DNA of 64,000 nucleotides, taken from the NCBI RefSeq assembly GCF_002201475.1, contig NZ_CP021422.1, positions 3,286,001-3,350,000 on the forward strand. Direction: 5' to 3'. Positions 16,928 to 24,927 of the stretch are shown piece by piece. The notes under the pieces are model-generated. The model made no database searches. It was given only the letters and a program-made list of their open reading frames with translations, and was not told the DNA's origin. The stretch is from Acutalibacter muris (GTDB lineage Bacteria > Bacillota > Clostridia > Oscillospirales > Acutalibacteraceae). Numbering within the stretch: position 1 is the first letter of the stretch; each line of letters begins with the position of its first letter. The translations under genes and the position numbers were made by a program.

Positions 16928-18832
16928 TTACCCCGCTATCCTTTGCGCACTCCTCCACCGCATAGCAGCCCTGACAAATCCCTCAGTAAATGCTCTGACA
17001 TCCTTGGGCACAGAGGTATCGCTGAAACCGTAGAGCTGCCGGATTCTGCCCTCGTCCATGTCGATTTCCGTGGTATATAACGGCTTATCCGGCTGAGGGG
17101 TCTGGCGGATAAAAAACACCATCTGCCTGCCGAGAACGTGACGGTCATAATAGCCGACGCTGCCCACGCAATGGTTCAGGCTTATGCCCTCGTTGATGAA
17201 GTCATCCCGGGTCTGAGGGTACACAACCTGGTATTTTTCGTTTGCGTACTCCTGTGCCCACCAGTACAGTCCGTCCTGGATGGCAAGGGGCAGCAGGGAG
17301 TTTTCCTTTTCTCGCTTTTGCTCCGCAAGCTGGGCCGCCATCAGGTCATGCTGGACTTTCAGGTCGCGGGGCTCCAGAATGGCCTTTTTCTTCATGTTGT
17401 ATCCTAGCCTCTTGGCCATGTCCAGGTAATCCCGATATATCCCAAGTAAATTCGCAAAGGTCTTCTTGCGTTTCTTTTGGCTCTGCAAATACCGCAGTAC
17501 CCGTCCCAAACTGTTATACTCCATAATACTTTGCATGGTATTCAAGCTGTAATAATCCAAATTGAGTACGCATAGCTGCCGGAACGCCTCGAAAGGCACC
17601 CATTTCTTGGATGCCGCAAGCAGCTTTATCTCACTTTCCATTGCCTGGGTTTCCCTTAAAATGGGGAGGTACTGCTTGCTGACGCCGGTCAGCTCAGAAA
17701 AGCCTATAATACCCGGTTTCTGCGATGATAAGTTCGCCGCCAGGACAGGGAGCCCTAGCTTGAACAGGTACTCTGCCTGTGGGATATTTCTCAGATTCTG
17801 CAAAAGGTCATAGAACCAGATTGGCCTGCAAAGGCCCTGCAATCCGGCCCGCAAGTCAACATGACAGTATCGTTCACCAAAGATTTCCGGCAGGTTTTCC
17901 GTGTAAACATAGGTGGCAGAGAAACACTCCGAGCCGTTCCGAAGCCTGTTCCAGCCGCTGCAGTAGTACGGATATTGTCTCCACCAGTAGGCGTAAGTTT
18001 TCTGCCTGCCATTCTTTTCCACAGTGATGTTGAGAAAAAAGTCGGTGTAGTCATACTCCGGTCTCATTTGGAGGGGAGAGATTGCCCGCTGTACATTTGT
18101 ATACCGCAGGAGCACTTGCCCGTCCACCAGATAGGGAATACAGATTTTTGCTTTGCTGACAAAGGGCTTCTCGGCCCATTCACCCCGGAATCTGACGGGT
18201 ACGCCGCACTTAGGGCAAATGCCCTCGCTGCCTGGTTTCACAGAGCGGTCGAGGCGGAACCGTCCTCCACAGTGCATGCACCGTCCCCAGCGTCTGCCTT
18301 TTTCCAGCTTGGACAGATAAACGATTGACTTGTGGAACACATGATTCTCGCAAAACTCGTCCAAATTGGAAGGGTAGGCTGGGAACATATCCAGATGCCG
18401 CTCCATGAGCTGGTATTTTGCCTCCAGAGCCTTTTCCTTTTTCTTCCTGCGCCAGCGTGAGATAAACTTGGCCACGCACTCCTCGACCTGCTCCTGAACG
18501 TCCCACGAGAGGGGGGTGATTCCCAAAACATGAGAAATGCTCTCCATGGAAGTGGGTTTTACCCTGACCGGTTGGCAACGGATGTTCTCTGCGATAAAAG
18601 GGTCTCTTTTCGTCCAATCTTGGATATTTGACCGCGCCCTCCAGGTGATGAAGTTATTACCATCGGAGAAAAAGCGGAAAATTAGCCGCCGATTCTCATA
18701 CACATCGACTGCAAGGATGTCCCCACACTTGGGTAGCTGATGGACTGCGGCCCCTGCTGTAAGAGGAATCCTTTTTGTCGGAGCAGGAGCGGGGGAAAGG
18801 GGAAGATTCTGCAACTCTTTTTTGATAAGCAC
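16928..18832 (-). CDS. pcfJ: PcfJ-domain protein of conjugative elements
   Basis: A 634-residue protein starting at GTG 18832 behind GAGGGGGTG, which overlaps the end of the PcfK-like gene. A zinc-binding CMHCGG..CPKCGV segment lies near residue 190. The C-terminal 150 residues (FINEGISLNHCVGSVGYYDR, FFIRQ, LYTTEIDM, IRQLYGF) match the PcfJ domain named from plasmid pCF10. PcfJ proteins are common in Firmicutes conjugative elements, but their biochemical role is unknown. The preceding PcfK-like gene supports the assignment. Confidence 0.85.
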   Translation of the reverse strand: MLIKKELQNLPLSPAPAPTKRIPLTAGAAVHQLPKCGDILAVDVYENRRLIFRFFSDGNNFITWRARSNIQDWTKRDPFIAENIRCQPVRVKPTSMESISHVLGITPLSWDVQEQVEECVAKFISRWRRKKKEKALEAKYQLMERHLDMFPAYPSNLDEFCENHVFHKSIVYLSKLEKGRRWGRCMHCGGRFRLDRSVKPGSEGICPKCGVPVRFRGEWAEKPFVSKAKICIPYLVDGQVLLRYTNVQRAISPLQMRPEYDYTDFFLNITVEKNGRQKTYAYWWRQYPYYCSGWNRLRNGSECFSATYVYTENLPEIFGERYCHVDLRAGLQGLCRPIWFYDLLQNLRNIPQAEYLFKLGLPVLAANLSSQKPGIIGFSELTGVSKQYLPILRETQAMESEIKLLAASKKWVPFEAFRQLCVLNLDYYSLNTMQSIMEYNSLGRVLRYLQSQKKRKKTFANLLGIYRDYLDMAKRLGYNMKKKAILEPRDLKVQHDLMAAQLAEQKREKENSLLPLAIQDGLYWWAQEYANEKYQVVYPQTRDDFINEGISLNHCVGSVGYYDRHVLGRQMVFFIRQTPQPDKPLYTTEIDMDEGRIRQLYGFSDTSVPKDVRAFTEGFVRAAMRWRSAQRIAG

Positions 18833-18844
18833 AGTGTCACCCCC

Positions 18845-19393
18845 TCAGAACAGCGAAAGCTGGATAATTTCCGGCTGTGTGGCCTCTTTCTTTTTGGGCG
18901 GCACAACCGTTACCTGGGGCTTTGTCTGGGGGTTTGGAGCCGGTTTTGCCTTTGGCGCAGGCTTTTCAGGAAGTTTTGACATCTCCTCCTCGCTAGGAGC
19001 AGCGCCGTTTATCTCAATGTTCATGAGAAAGCGCACGTCTGCATTGGGATAATAGGCTCGCACTATGCCCCTGTACACGTCGAAGTCGGAGATGTGGTTG
19101 CCAACGCCTTTCATCACCTCGGCACAGCAGTCGGAGAGTGTTCGCTTGGTCTTGTAAACCACCTCGGCAAACTCCGGCGACTCCTCGCAGAAATGGGTGA
19201 CCTGCGCTGCGACATGGGAGGAAACGCACTTTTCTTTCTGGCCGCCATAAAAGTTTTTCAACTCCTCTGCGATTTTTTCCACGGCCATGGACCGGAGGGT
19301 TTCTTTTGAGCCTGCTGGCTCACTTTCGGGCTGGTAGTCTTGGATGGGGATGATATTGCTCTCCGTTTCAACGCATTCAACTTCTGGACTCAT
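18845..19393 (-). CDS. pcfK: PcfK-like protein
   Basis: A 182-residue protein. The central KIAEELKNFYGGQKEKCVSS and HISDFDVYRGIVRAYYPNAD fit the PcfK-like family, followed by a Pro/Lys-rich linker and the C-terminal peptide IIQLSLF, of the kind that binds sliding clamps (QLxLF). The gene overlaps its upstream neighbour by four bases and leads directly into pcfJ. It is probably part of the conjugation/replication module. Confidence 0.8.
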   Translation of the reverse strand: MSPEVECVETESNIIPIQDYQPESEPAGSKETLRSMAVEKIAEELKNFYGGQKEKCVSSHVAAQVTHFCEESPEFAEVVYKTKRTLSDCCAEVMKGVGNHISDFDVYRGIVRAYYPNADVRFLMNIEINGAAPSEEEMSKLPEKPAPKAKPAPNPQTKPQVTVVPPKKKEATQPEIIQLSLF

Positions 19394-19788
19394 TTTGACG
19401 CCTCCTGGTTCTTGATTTTCAGGTTTCCTTTTATAACTAGCTTATTCCAGCACAGCCGCTGGCCACAGGAATCATGGTACTTCTGCCGATACATCCCCTC
19501 CTTCTTGCCTTTGCGGCGCTGGGTGATGGTGTCCCGGCAGTGGGGGCAGATGTAGTCGATGTACTCCCTGTCCTTTGCAGCACTTACGATAACGGGCTTT
19601 TCCTGCATCCTCTGAAGCAGGCGTGATGCCTCATGCAGCATCCGTATGTCGAGGGAAAAGATGTCCTCGGGGTCTTTGCGGTCAACGAAGTCGGTCTTGT
19701 CTCTGGCTTGATCCATAAGACTGGCGATGACCGATTTTACCGCAATCGGTTCCGGCTTGACCTTGTTGCGTGCGAACGGTTTTTTCAT
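19390..19788 (-). CDS. Zinc-finger protein of the conjugation module
   Basis: With ATG 19788 (GAAGGAGGACTTAACA before it), 132 residues. C-terminal YICPHCRDTITQ and SCGQRLCWN form a CxxC...CxxxxC zinc site, followed by a basic tail. It is coupled to the PcfK-like gene. A long-frame start at 19842 runs back through a hairpin and is rejected. Confidence 0.65.
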   Translation of the reverse strand: MKKPFARNKVKPEPIAVKSVIASLMDQARDKTDFVDRKDPEDIFSLDIRMLHEASRLLQRMQEKPVIVSAAKDREYIDYICPHCRDTITQRRKGKKEGMYRQKYHDSCGQRLCWNKLVIKGNLKIKNQEASK

Positions 19789-19828
19789 TGTTAAGTCCTC
19801 CTTCGGGGGTATAACCCCGGAATATGAT

Positions 19829-19864
19829 AAAAAGGCACACATGGCTATGCCCTGTATGCCTTTT
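19829..19864 (-). terminator. Hairpin upstream of the zinc-finger gene
   Basis: On the minus strand AAAAGGCATACAGGGC pairs with GCCATGTGTGCCTTTTT. It lies about 40 bases before the start codon, like the other leader hairpins of this element. Confidence 0.6.
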
Positions 19865-19898
19865 GTACCCGTTCAGGGGTATGAGATATTTTTACAAT

Positions 19899-20342
19899 TC
19901 ATTGCTCTGAACACATCTGTCTCTCGTATTCCAGAATCTGCCCCCAGGTCAGCCATTGAGGCTTCTCATTATCAGCAAATTCCAGCCAGCGTTTCTTCAT
20001 ATTTTCAATGTGTGCTTGAGGAGAACCCCACCACAAGTTTCTTGTGTTCCTATTTCCATATCCCAGGTAAAAGTCGCAGTCACATCTTAGTCTGTCCAGC
20101 ATCATGTACTGAAAGCTCTTTTCGTCATCTTCGGGAGCGCCAACTAGGGTAAACTCCTGATCTATGGGCATATCCGGCTCTCCCTCAAATTCATCATTCA
20201 CAGATGAGTGGAGCGAAGGGGACCCGGATTCACCACAGCTCACATCTTTCCATAGGTGCTGAAATTGGTCCCTATATACTGGACGGGACCAGAAGTCTTC
20301 TCCGATATACGTCAATATCAACGGGTTTTGTGATGAACTCAT
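19899..20342 (-). CDS. LPD11-like protein
   Basis: Starting at ATG 20342 behind AGAGGA, 147 residues. The C-terminal 70 residues (MMLDRLRCDCDFYLGYGNRN, WWGSPQAHIENMKKRW, WLTWGQILEYERQM) resemble the LPD11 domain found in large polyvalent proteins of phages and conjugative elements; here it stands almost alone. The N-terminal half is acidic and unassigned. It may be an element-encoded accessory protein delivered or used during transfer. Confidence 0.7.
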   Translation of the reverse strand: MSSSQNPLILTYIGEDFWSRPVYRDQFQHLWKDVSCGESGSPSLHSSVNDEFEGEPDMPIDQEFTLVGAPEDDEKSFQYMMLDRLRCDCDFYLGYGNRNTRNLWWGSPQAHIENMKKRWLEFADNEKPQWLTWGQILEYERQMCSEQ

Positions 20343-20455
20343 TTGATGTCCTCTTTTCAAAGATATTTTTGTCAAGGAGCGTTTTAGCTGCGTCATTTTA
20401 GAGACACTGATGGTGCTTCCAATCTCCCAATGAGGCTATCTAAATATGGCTCCGT

Positions 20456-21109
20456 TTACTTGTACAGGAGGTACGCCACCCCCTTACTATGCCGCTCATC
20501 AAACCAGCGCCAGATGTCCTCCCGGAGGGTACCGGTAGGGAAGCTCATAAACGCCTCATCCATGCGCTCCGTTACTGGATTCATGGGGATATCCCCAAAT
20601 TCAGACCACAGCCTTTCAAGCACAGCATCGCGCTCTTTTATGGTTTTCATTTCGGACGATCCACCCTGCTCAGAGCAATAATTGACAGAATCAATATGAT
20701 TTTGGGGGATGGTCTGGGGGTCGTAGCGACATGAGCCTGTTTCCGAATTGTAGTTACAGTTTCCGGTATGCAGGCACTCGTCACAGAGCATAAGCCGCTC
20801 ACCGCAGACCGGGCAGAAGGCTTTGAAGCCTCGTGTATCCGTGTCCCACCGCATTTCGATCTCGCTTTCGCAGTGGGGGCAGCATTCTGTGACGATGTAA
20901 GTCCTTTCGTAGTCAACTGTTTTATCCGGCGAACATATGAAATACTCAAGTTCGTTGGCATGAAGGACCATCCGTTCTGTCACCCCAGGCAGCAAACCGA
21001 ATATTTTGCAAAGAACCCTCCACTCCTCCTGGGACCAGTCTTTCGGCTCCCAGAAGAAGGGCTCCCGCAAATCTGTGCTGTTATGACCGGGTTGAAGTAT
21101 TTTTGCCAT
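20456..21109 (-). CDS. Cysteine-rich zinc-binding protein of the element
   Basis: The start is ATG 21109 (MAKILQPGHNSTD) behind AGGAGG; a frame reaching 21310 would cross the structured leader and is rejected. The 217-residue protein has CCPHCESE, FCPVCGERLMLCDECLHTGN and more cysteines between residues 65 and 110, suggesting two zinc sites. The C-terminus (LREDIWRWFDERHSKGVAYL) looks like a conserved module. It is the first gene after leader copy D. I do not recognise a named family. Confidence 0.7.
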   Translation of the reverse strand: MAKILQPGHNSTDLREPFFWEPKDWSQEEWRVLCKIFGLLPGVTERMVLHANELEYFICSPDKTVDYERTYIVTECCPHCESEIEMRWDTDTRGFKAFCPVCGERLMLCDECLHTGNCNYNSETGSCRYDPQTIPQNHIDSVNYCSEQGGSSEMKTIKERDAVLERLWSEFGDIPMNPVTERMDEAFMSFPTGTLREDIWRWFDERHSKGVAYLLYK

Positions 21110-21177
21110 TTGTTTTCCTCCTTTTCCAGTTTGGCGCTGGAAATGTTTTTTGTGGGCTGATAGGCCCGATAGACATG

Positions 21178-21426
21178 AAAAAAGCACGCAAAGATAAACT
21201 CTGCGTGCTTTTTTGCCAGTAGGCTTAGTATTCATTTGTGCCGGTTTCCCCAGCCGAAACGTAAAAAGCGCCTGAAAGTATACTTTTCGAGGGAAAATGA
21301 GCATAGCCACTTTTCCCGTAAAGTATTGGAAACTTTCAGACGCTCGTAACTCGGAAACTGTGTTTGATTAAAAATTCAAACTGGATACTGTAAGGATAGT
21401 ATAACAGATTGCTCTCCAAAATTCAA
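21178..21426 (-). promoter_or_regulatory. Promoter and double-hairpin leader (leader copy D)
   Basis: Minus-strand promoter TTGAAT (21421-21426), 17 bases, TATACT (21398-21403). The transcript contains CAGTATCCAGT, the motif CAAACACAGTTTCCGAGTTA (complement about 21347-21366), a long branched hairpin (21263-21344) with arms AGCGTCTGAAAG/CTTTCAGGCGCTTTTT, the CGTTTCGGCTGGGGAAACCG segment and a second hairpin GCACGCAGAG/CTTTGCGTGCTTTTTT (21178-21214). It matches copy B part for part. Confidence 0.8.
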
Positions 21427-21439
21427 GAACAAATGCCAG

Positions 21440-21781
21440 CTAATTCCCTGTCCGCACAGCCTGAGCAATAGAGCTCTCAACAAAGCTGTTCAGGGACATC
21501 TGCCTTGCTGCGGCAGTAATAGCCGCCTGCTTGTGCAGCTCTGGAGAAATGCGGACATTAAAGCTGCCCTTATACGCCTTCTCCGGCTCGATACCCTCGG
21601 CAGCGCACGTTTCCAGATAGCTGTCTACCGCGCTGTGGAAATCCTCCACCAGGTCGTGGGCGTTTTCACCCTCATAGGAAACCATAGCGCGGATGCCCAT
21701 GACTTTCCCGAAGAAAACTCCGTCCTCCTCCGAAAACTCCACGCTGCCTATATACCCTTTGTACTCTATTGTGTTGCTCAT
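21440..21781 (-). CDS. hicB: HicB-family antitoxin
   Basis: A 113-residue protein: IEYKGYIGSVEFSEEDGVFF and GKVMGIRAMVSYEGEN form the partial RNase-H-like HicB fold, and residues about 75-110 (FNVRISPELHKQAAITAAAR) a ribbon-helix-helix DNA-binding domain. It overlaps the hicA remnant by four bases. With the toxin frameshifted it is probably an orphan antitoxin. Confidence 0.9.
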   Translation of the reverse strand: MSNTIEYKGYIGSVEFSEEDGVFFGKVMGIRAMVSYEGENAHDLVEDFHSAVDSYLETCAAEGIEPEKAYKGSFNVRISPELHKQAAITAAARQMSLNSFVESSIAQAVRTGN

Positions 21782-22031
21782 AGCAAGCCCTCCTGTTCCA
21801 GAATTTCAATTAGCTGTTTGACTTGGTACTCCAACAACTCTTTGCGTACATGGGGCCGGTGCATAAAAACAGGCGGGTGTTCCTTTGAAATAAATACTAC
21901 TCTGGAACCACTGGTTTTCCTTTGTTTGATTTGCTGTATGACAAATATCGCAAGAGTGTTTCTGCCCCAGCGAAGGTGAAATCCTTTGGCCTCGACTTCA
22001 AGCGTTCCATTAGTTTTTCCTTTTGCCCCAT
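21778..22031 (-). pseudogene. hicA: Frameshifted HicA toxin
   Basis: ATG 22031 follows AGAAGGCTGACTC and opens MGQKEKLMERLKSRPKDFTF up to SKSNKGK. Sequence TSGSRVVFISKEHPPVFMHR to LLEYQVKQLIEILEQEGL continues in another frame. The two parts join at AAAGGAAAACCAGTGG if one A is restored, so a one-base loss in a short A run inactivates the gene. The restored product of 84 residues is a typical HicA mRNA interferase with the RBS and overlap to hicB intact. Confidence 0.85.
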
Positions 22032-22102
22032 GAGTCAGCCTTCTTTCTATTACTATTTTAGCACGCACAGGCGAAATTTGCAACTGGTTCTAGTTGCAAA
22101 TT

Positions 22103-22909
22103 TCATTCTCTGATTGTTCCATGCACCACAAACCGCGCATTATAAAACTCATAGCTGCAAGTGGAGAGGGTAACGATTCTCTCCGCTGCTGTTGGAACGA
22201 TTATGCTTTCAAACAACGATTTTTCTTTTACAGCTTTCAGCCAGTCCCCAAATTCTTCATCCGAGGTAAAGTCCAGCCGCCAGGCGTCCCCATCCACGGT
22301 GGACACATACCCCGCGAAGAACTCCACGACGCAGCTGCCATCCGGCGTGATAAGTTGAGCAGTGGGGTGCTCATTGTAAAAGGACTGGTCTTTGTAGTAC
22401 ATAAGGTTCTGGAACATACTCCCATTATCCATATGGTGTCCATAAAGGATGCTATTCTTGTCGGAAAAGTCCGAGCTGTCACGGCTGTCAAGGAAAATGC
22501 ACCCGGAACTGTTCCACTCGCCGTTGAACAGGTGGTGGAGATAATAGTCGTTGTCGCTGTGCTGTGCGATAGGGTAGTCTATGTCGGTGCCGTCTATGGT
22601 GAGCCAGCCCACAACTTCTGGGTTAACCGCACGAAGGGATTCAAAATCCACTTGTACCTGGGAGGGAGTTGAATCTGTGGATGCAGCGGGAGGAGATGAG
22701 GGAGCATCCGGCGAACTGGCTGTGTCTGTCCTGCTGGCATCAGGCCCTGAAATCAATTCCGGTACAGGAGCTTCTACAAACCGCCGCAAGTCCTCATAGG
22801 CATGAGCGCTCACATTATCCTCGTGGATTGGCATATAGATATGCCCTACTGACACGCCTGCCACCGCCAGGAGAATAAGGAATACCACAATATAAATCAG
22901 TTTTTTCAT
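22103..22909 (-). CDS. srtB: Class B sortase
   Basis: A 268-residue protein with an N-terminal membrane anchor (residues 4-24) and a Ser/Pro/Asp-rich linker to about residue 85. The sortase domain has VGWLTIDGTDIDYPI, the catalytic histidine in LYGHHMDNGSMF (about 158), the cysteine in TLSTCSYEF (C251) and the arginine in NARFVVHG (about 259). It anchors or polymerises surface proteins at the cell wall. Class B sortases are frequent in Firmicutes conjugative elements, where they may help display adhesins. No LPxTG/NPxTG substrate gene is in the window. Confidence 0.9.
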   Translation of the reverse strand: MKKLIYIVVFLILLAVAGVSVGHIYMPIHEDNVSAHAYEDLRRFVEAPVPELISGPDASRTDTASSPDAPSSPPAASTDSTPSQVQVDFESLRAVNPEVVGWLTIDGTDIDYPIAQHSDNDYYLHHLFNGEWNSSGCIFLDSRDSSDFSDKNSILYGHHMDNGSMFQNLMYYKDQSFYNEHPTAQLITPDGSCVVEFFAGYVSTVDGDAWRLDFTSDEEFGDWLKAVKEKSLFESIIVPTAAERIVTLSTCSYEFYNARFVVHGTIRE

Positions 22910-22919
22910 ACGCGCCTCC

Positions 22920-23750
22920 TCACAGCTTATTGGCCTTGTCTTTCATGGCCTGGGCGGTTGGGTTGGCGTAAATCAGTGTAGTCTGCACATTACTGTGCCC
23001 GGCCTGGTTCGCCACCTCATGGATGGAGTAGCCGCTCTCCAGAGCAAGGCTGCAAAAGAAATGGCGCAAAGATTTTGGGGTAATCACATCCGAGTACCGA
23101 TTGAAAATCTGGTTGATTCTGGATGCCGTCAGCTTTTCGCTTTGCCTGCTGACGAAGAAAAAGGGGCTGTCGGAGTTGCGTTCCTTTAGGTACTCGCGCA
23201 AAGCATATACGATTTTGTCATTGATGTAGACCAGCCGTTGTTTGTCGCCCTTGCCGATGACGCGGATCTCCCTGGCCCTCAGGTCAACATGCTCCACTTT
23301 GAGAGCAGCGCACTCACTGCGCCGGATTCCAGAGTAGGCAAAGAGGGTCACAATGGCGTAGTCCCTCTTGCTGCCGCTCTCCAACAAACGCTGGCGAAAA
23401 GTCTCCACATCTTTCTTCGAGATGGTGCTGGGGCTGGCGTACTGCAGCTGGATTTTCATGAAGTCGTTTTTGAGCACAACGGCCTCGGTCTGTCGGCCAA
23501 TCTCTATGAGCCATTCATTGTAGCTGCGCAGGGAGGATAAGTGATGGTTCACCGTTTTGGGTGTGTAGCCCCTGATGTTCCGCATGTAAGAGATATACTC
23601 CAACACGTTTGCACGGTAAAGCAGTGCAGGTTGTTCACCAAAGGTCTCATGGCACCATTTGAGGTAGAGAGACACATCCTGGTAATAGGCCGTGATGGTG
23701 CCATGAGATTTCCCCCGCGCCTGCAGATAGCTTAAAAACTCATTTAACAT
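22920..23750 (-). CDS. Tyrosine recombinase (Xer/integrase family)
   Basis: From ATG 23750 (GGAGG eight bases upstream) the protein has 276 residues: an N-terminal SAM-like core-binding domain (LQARGKSHGTITAYYQDVSL) and a catalytic domain with YSGIRRSECAALK (Arg I), SLRHFFCSLALESG (second Arg/His), AGHSNVQTTLIYANP (His and the Tyr nucleophile). The first His of the HxxRH box is Lys. It probably excises or resolves the element. A hairpin just upstream sequesters its RBS. Confidence 0.85.
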   Translation of the reverse strand: MLNEFLSYLQARGKSHGTITAYYQDVSLYLKWCHETFGEQPALLYRANVLEYISYMRNIRGYTPKTVNHHLSSLRSYNEWLIEIGRQTEAVVLKNDFMKIQLQYASPSTISKKDVETFRQRLLESGSKRDYAIVTLFAYSGIRRSECAALKVEHVDLRAREIRVIGKGDKQRLVYINDKIVYALREYLKERNSDSPFFFVSRQSEKLTASRINQIFNRYSDVITPKSLRHFFCSLALESGYSIHEVANQAGHSNVQTTLIYANPTAQAMKDKANKL

Positions 23751-23756
23751 AATAAT

Positions 23757-23790
23757 CGCCTCCATTCTTCATTACACAAGAATGGGGGCG
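23757..23790 (-). promoter_or_regulatory. RBS-sequestering hairpin before the recombinase gene
   Basis: On the minus strand CGCCCCCATTCTT and AAGAATGGAGGCG pair with one mismatch around a loop of eight bases. The GGAGG of the recombinase RBS lies in the 3' arm, so translation should be low unless the stem is opened. Confidence 0.65.
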
Positions 23791-23814
23791 ATTTTACAAC
23801 TGCTATTTTGAAAT

Positions 23815-24003
23815 TTATTTTCCCAGCAGCCGCGCATGCTCATCCCGCTCACTCACGGGTATTTTCAGCGCTTCCACTGTCTGATCGAAGGAGAGCGAAA
23901 GTGTTTCCATAAGGTCCTTTATGGACTGAATGCGGTTTTCCTTAATACCCTCTTTAATGCCCTCCTTAATACCCTCTCTCCGTCCCCTCTCTAAAACACC
24001 CTT
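23815..24003 (-). pseudogene. C-terminal remnant of an Rpn-family nuclease
   Basis: The minus-strand frame ending at 23815 reads KEGIKEGIKEN, then SIKDLMETLSLSFDQTVEAL and a stop, the usual tail of PD-(D/E)XK 'transposase' proteins. No start or catalytic domain precedes it; upstream sequence belongs to another gene in a different frame. Confidence 0.65.
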
Positions 24004-24790
24004 GACCTACGTTCCCCTTGTGCGTATTTGCGCCAAGAAAACGTATTTGCTGAAAAATACGCACAACTTCATACTGAGTGGGTAATGAAACCTCTGTACC
24101 GCAAGGGTACAGTTTATTAAAAATGAGGCAGCCATAATTACCGGGCAGACGGTACAGAGAAAAGGCATCCCCATGCTTCTTTAGAAATCTCCATACCTTG
24201 GTCTTTTCCCAGCCCCAGCGCTGTCCCAGGGTTTCCAACGTGATATTAGCGCCGTACTTGCCGTACTGGATTGTGGGCGCTAAAAAGGAGAACCCATTGT
24301 CTGAGTCCTCCCATACTGTGTGACACCATAAATCCAGCCAGGTGTCTGTTTCTTCAAATGTGCAATTTTGCTGTACAAGTCGTTCTGTGATGTTCCGGGG
24401 TAGGCAGAGGAAGCCGTAGCCTTCTGTTGTGTAGACTGCGCCGTTCATGCACTCCTTGCCGGAACACTTTACCACCCAATCGGTGATTTGATAGGTCAGC
24501 TTCTTGGTCTCTTTGTCCAACTCATATGTTAGGTATCCCAGTTGAGTCAGGTTGTCCAGCGTTTCCAGTGCCTTGGCGCGACTCCTAATGCCCAATATAC
24601 GCTTGAGGCCCACCACGCCCCCGGCCCACATACCCGGCTCTACGGCGTTCTCATAGCCACAGTAGGAGGCTACACCTTTACGGAACGCCGCGCGGCTGGC
24701 AAGGCGCATCCAGGCTCCCATGAGGCCCTTGCCGCTGGGTACAGCGTTTCTGGGTAGCTTGACCCAGTTATACTTTTGCAGGCATTTCAT
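23966..24790 (-). CDS. Probable replication-associated or DNA-binding protein, 3' end displaced
   Basis: From MKCLQKYNWVKLPR (ATG 24790) the protein has 274 residues. It contains ILGIRSRAKALETLDNLTQL (winged-helix-like), a CSGKECMNG cysteine pair and RWGWEKTKVWRFLKKHGDAF, a second helix-turn-helix-like region. Two DNA-binding-like regions suggest a replication initiator or organiser, but I cannot name the family with confidence. The last residues read into the Rpn remnant, so the native C-terminus has probably been lost. Confidence 0.6.
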   Translation of the reverse strand: MKCLQKYNWVKLPRNAVPSGKGLMGAWMRLASRAAFRKGVASYCGYENAVEPGMWAGGVVGLKRILGIRSRAKALETLDNLTQLGYLTYELDKETKKLTYQITDWVVKCSGKECMNGAVYTTEGYGFLCLPRNITERLVQQNCTFEETDTWLDLWCHTVWEDSDNGFSFLAPTIQYGKYGANITLETLGQRWGWEKTKVWRFLKKHGDAFSLYRLPGNYGCLIFNKLYPCGTEVSLPTQYEVVRIFQQIRFLGANTHKGNVGQGCFREGTERGY

Positions 24791-24861
24791 GTTGAGGTTT
24801 CCTTTCCGTTGAATTAACGAACAAATGGCAGACAATAACCTTGTATCATCCCATGTCAGAC

Positions 24862-24890
24862 TTGACAAATTGTTCATTTTAGGCTAATAT
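24862..24890 (+). promoter_or_regulatory. Sigma-A promoter of the DUF4143 ATPase gene
   Basis: TTGACA (24862-24867), 17 bases, TAATAT (24885-24890), 38 bases before the start codon at 24928. GAGGTGA just before the start serves as RBS. Confidence 0.8.
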
Positions 24891-24927
24891 AAGATTATAT
24901 CGTAAATCAGCCAAGAGGTGACGATAC

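Noticed and set aside
23820..24003. CRISPR-like or tandem repeat from the repeated ..TTAATACCCTC.. words
   Set aside because: The repeat is the KEGIKEG coding repeat in the tail of an Rpn-family protein, only three units long.
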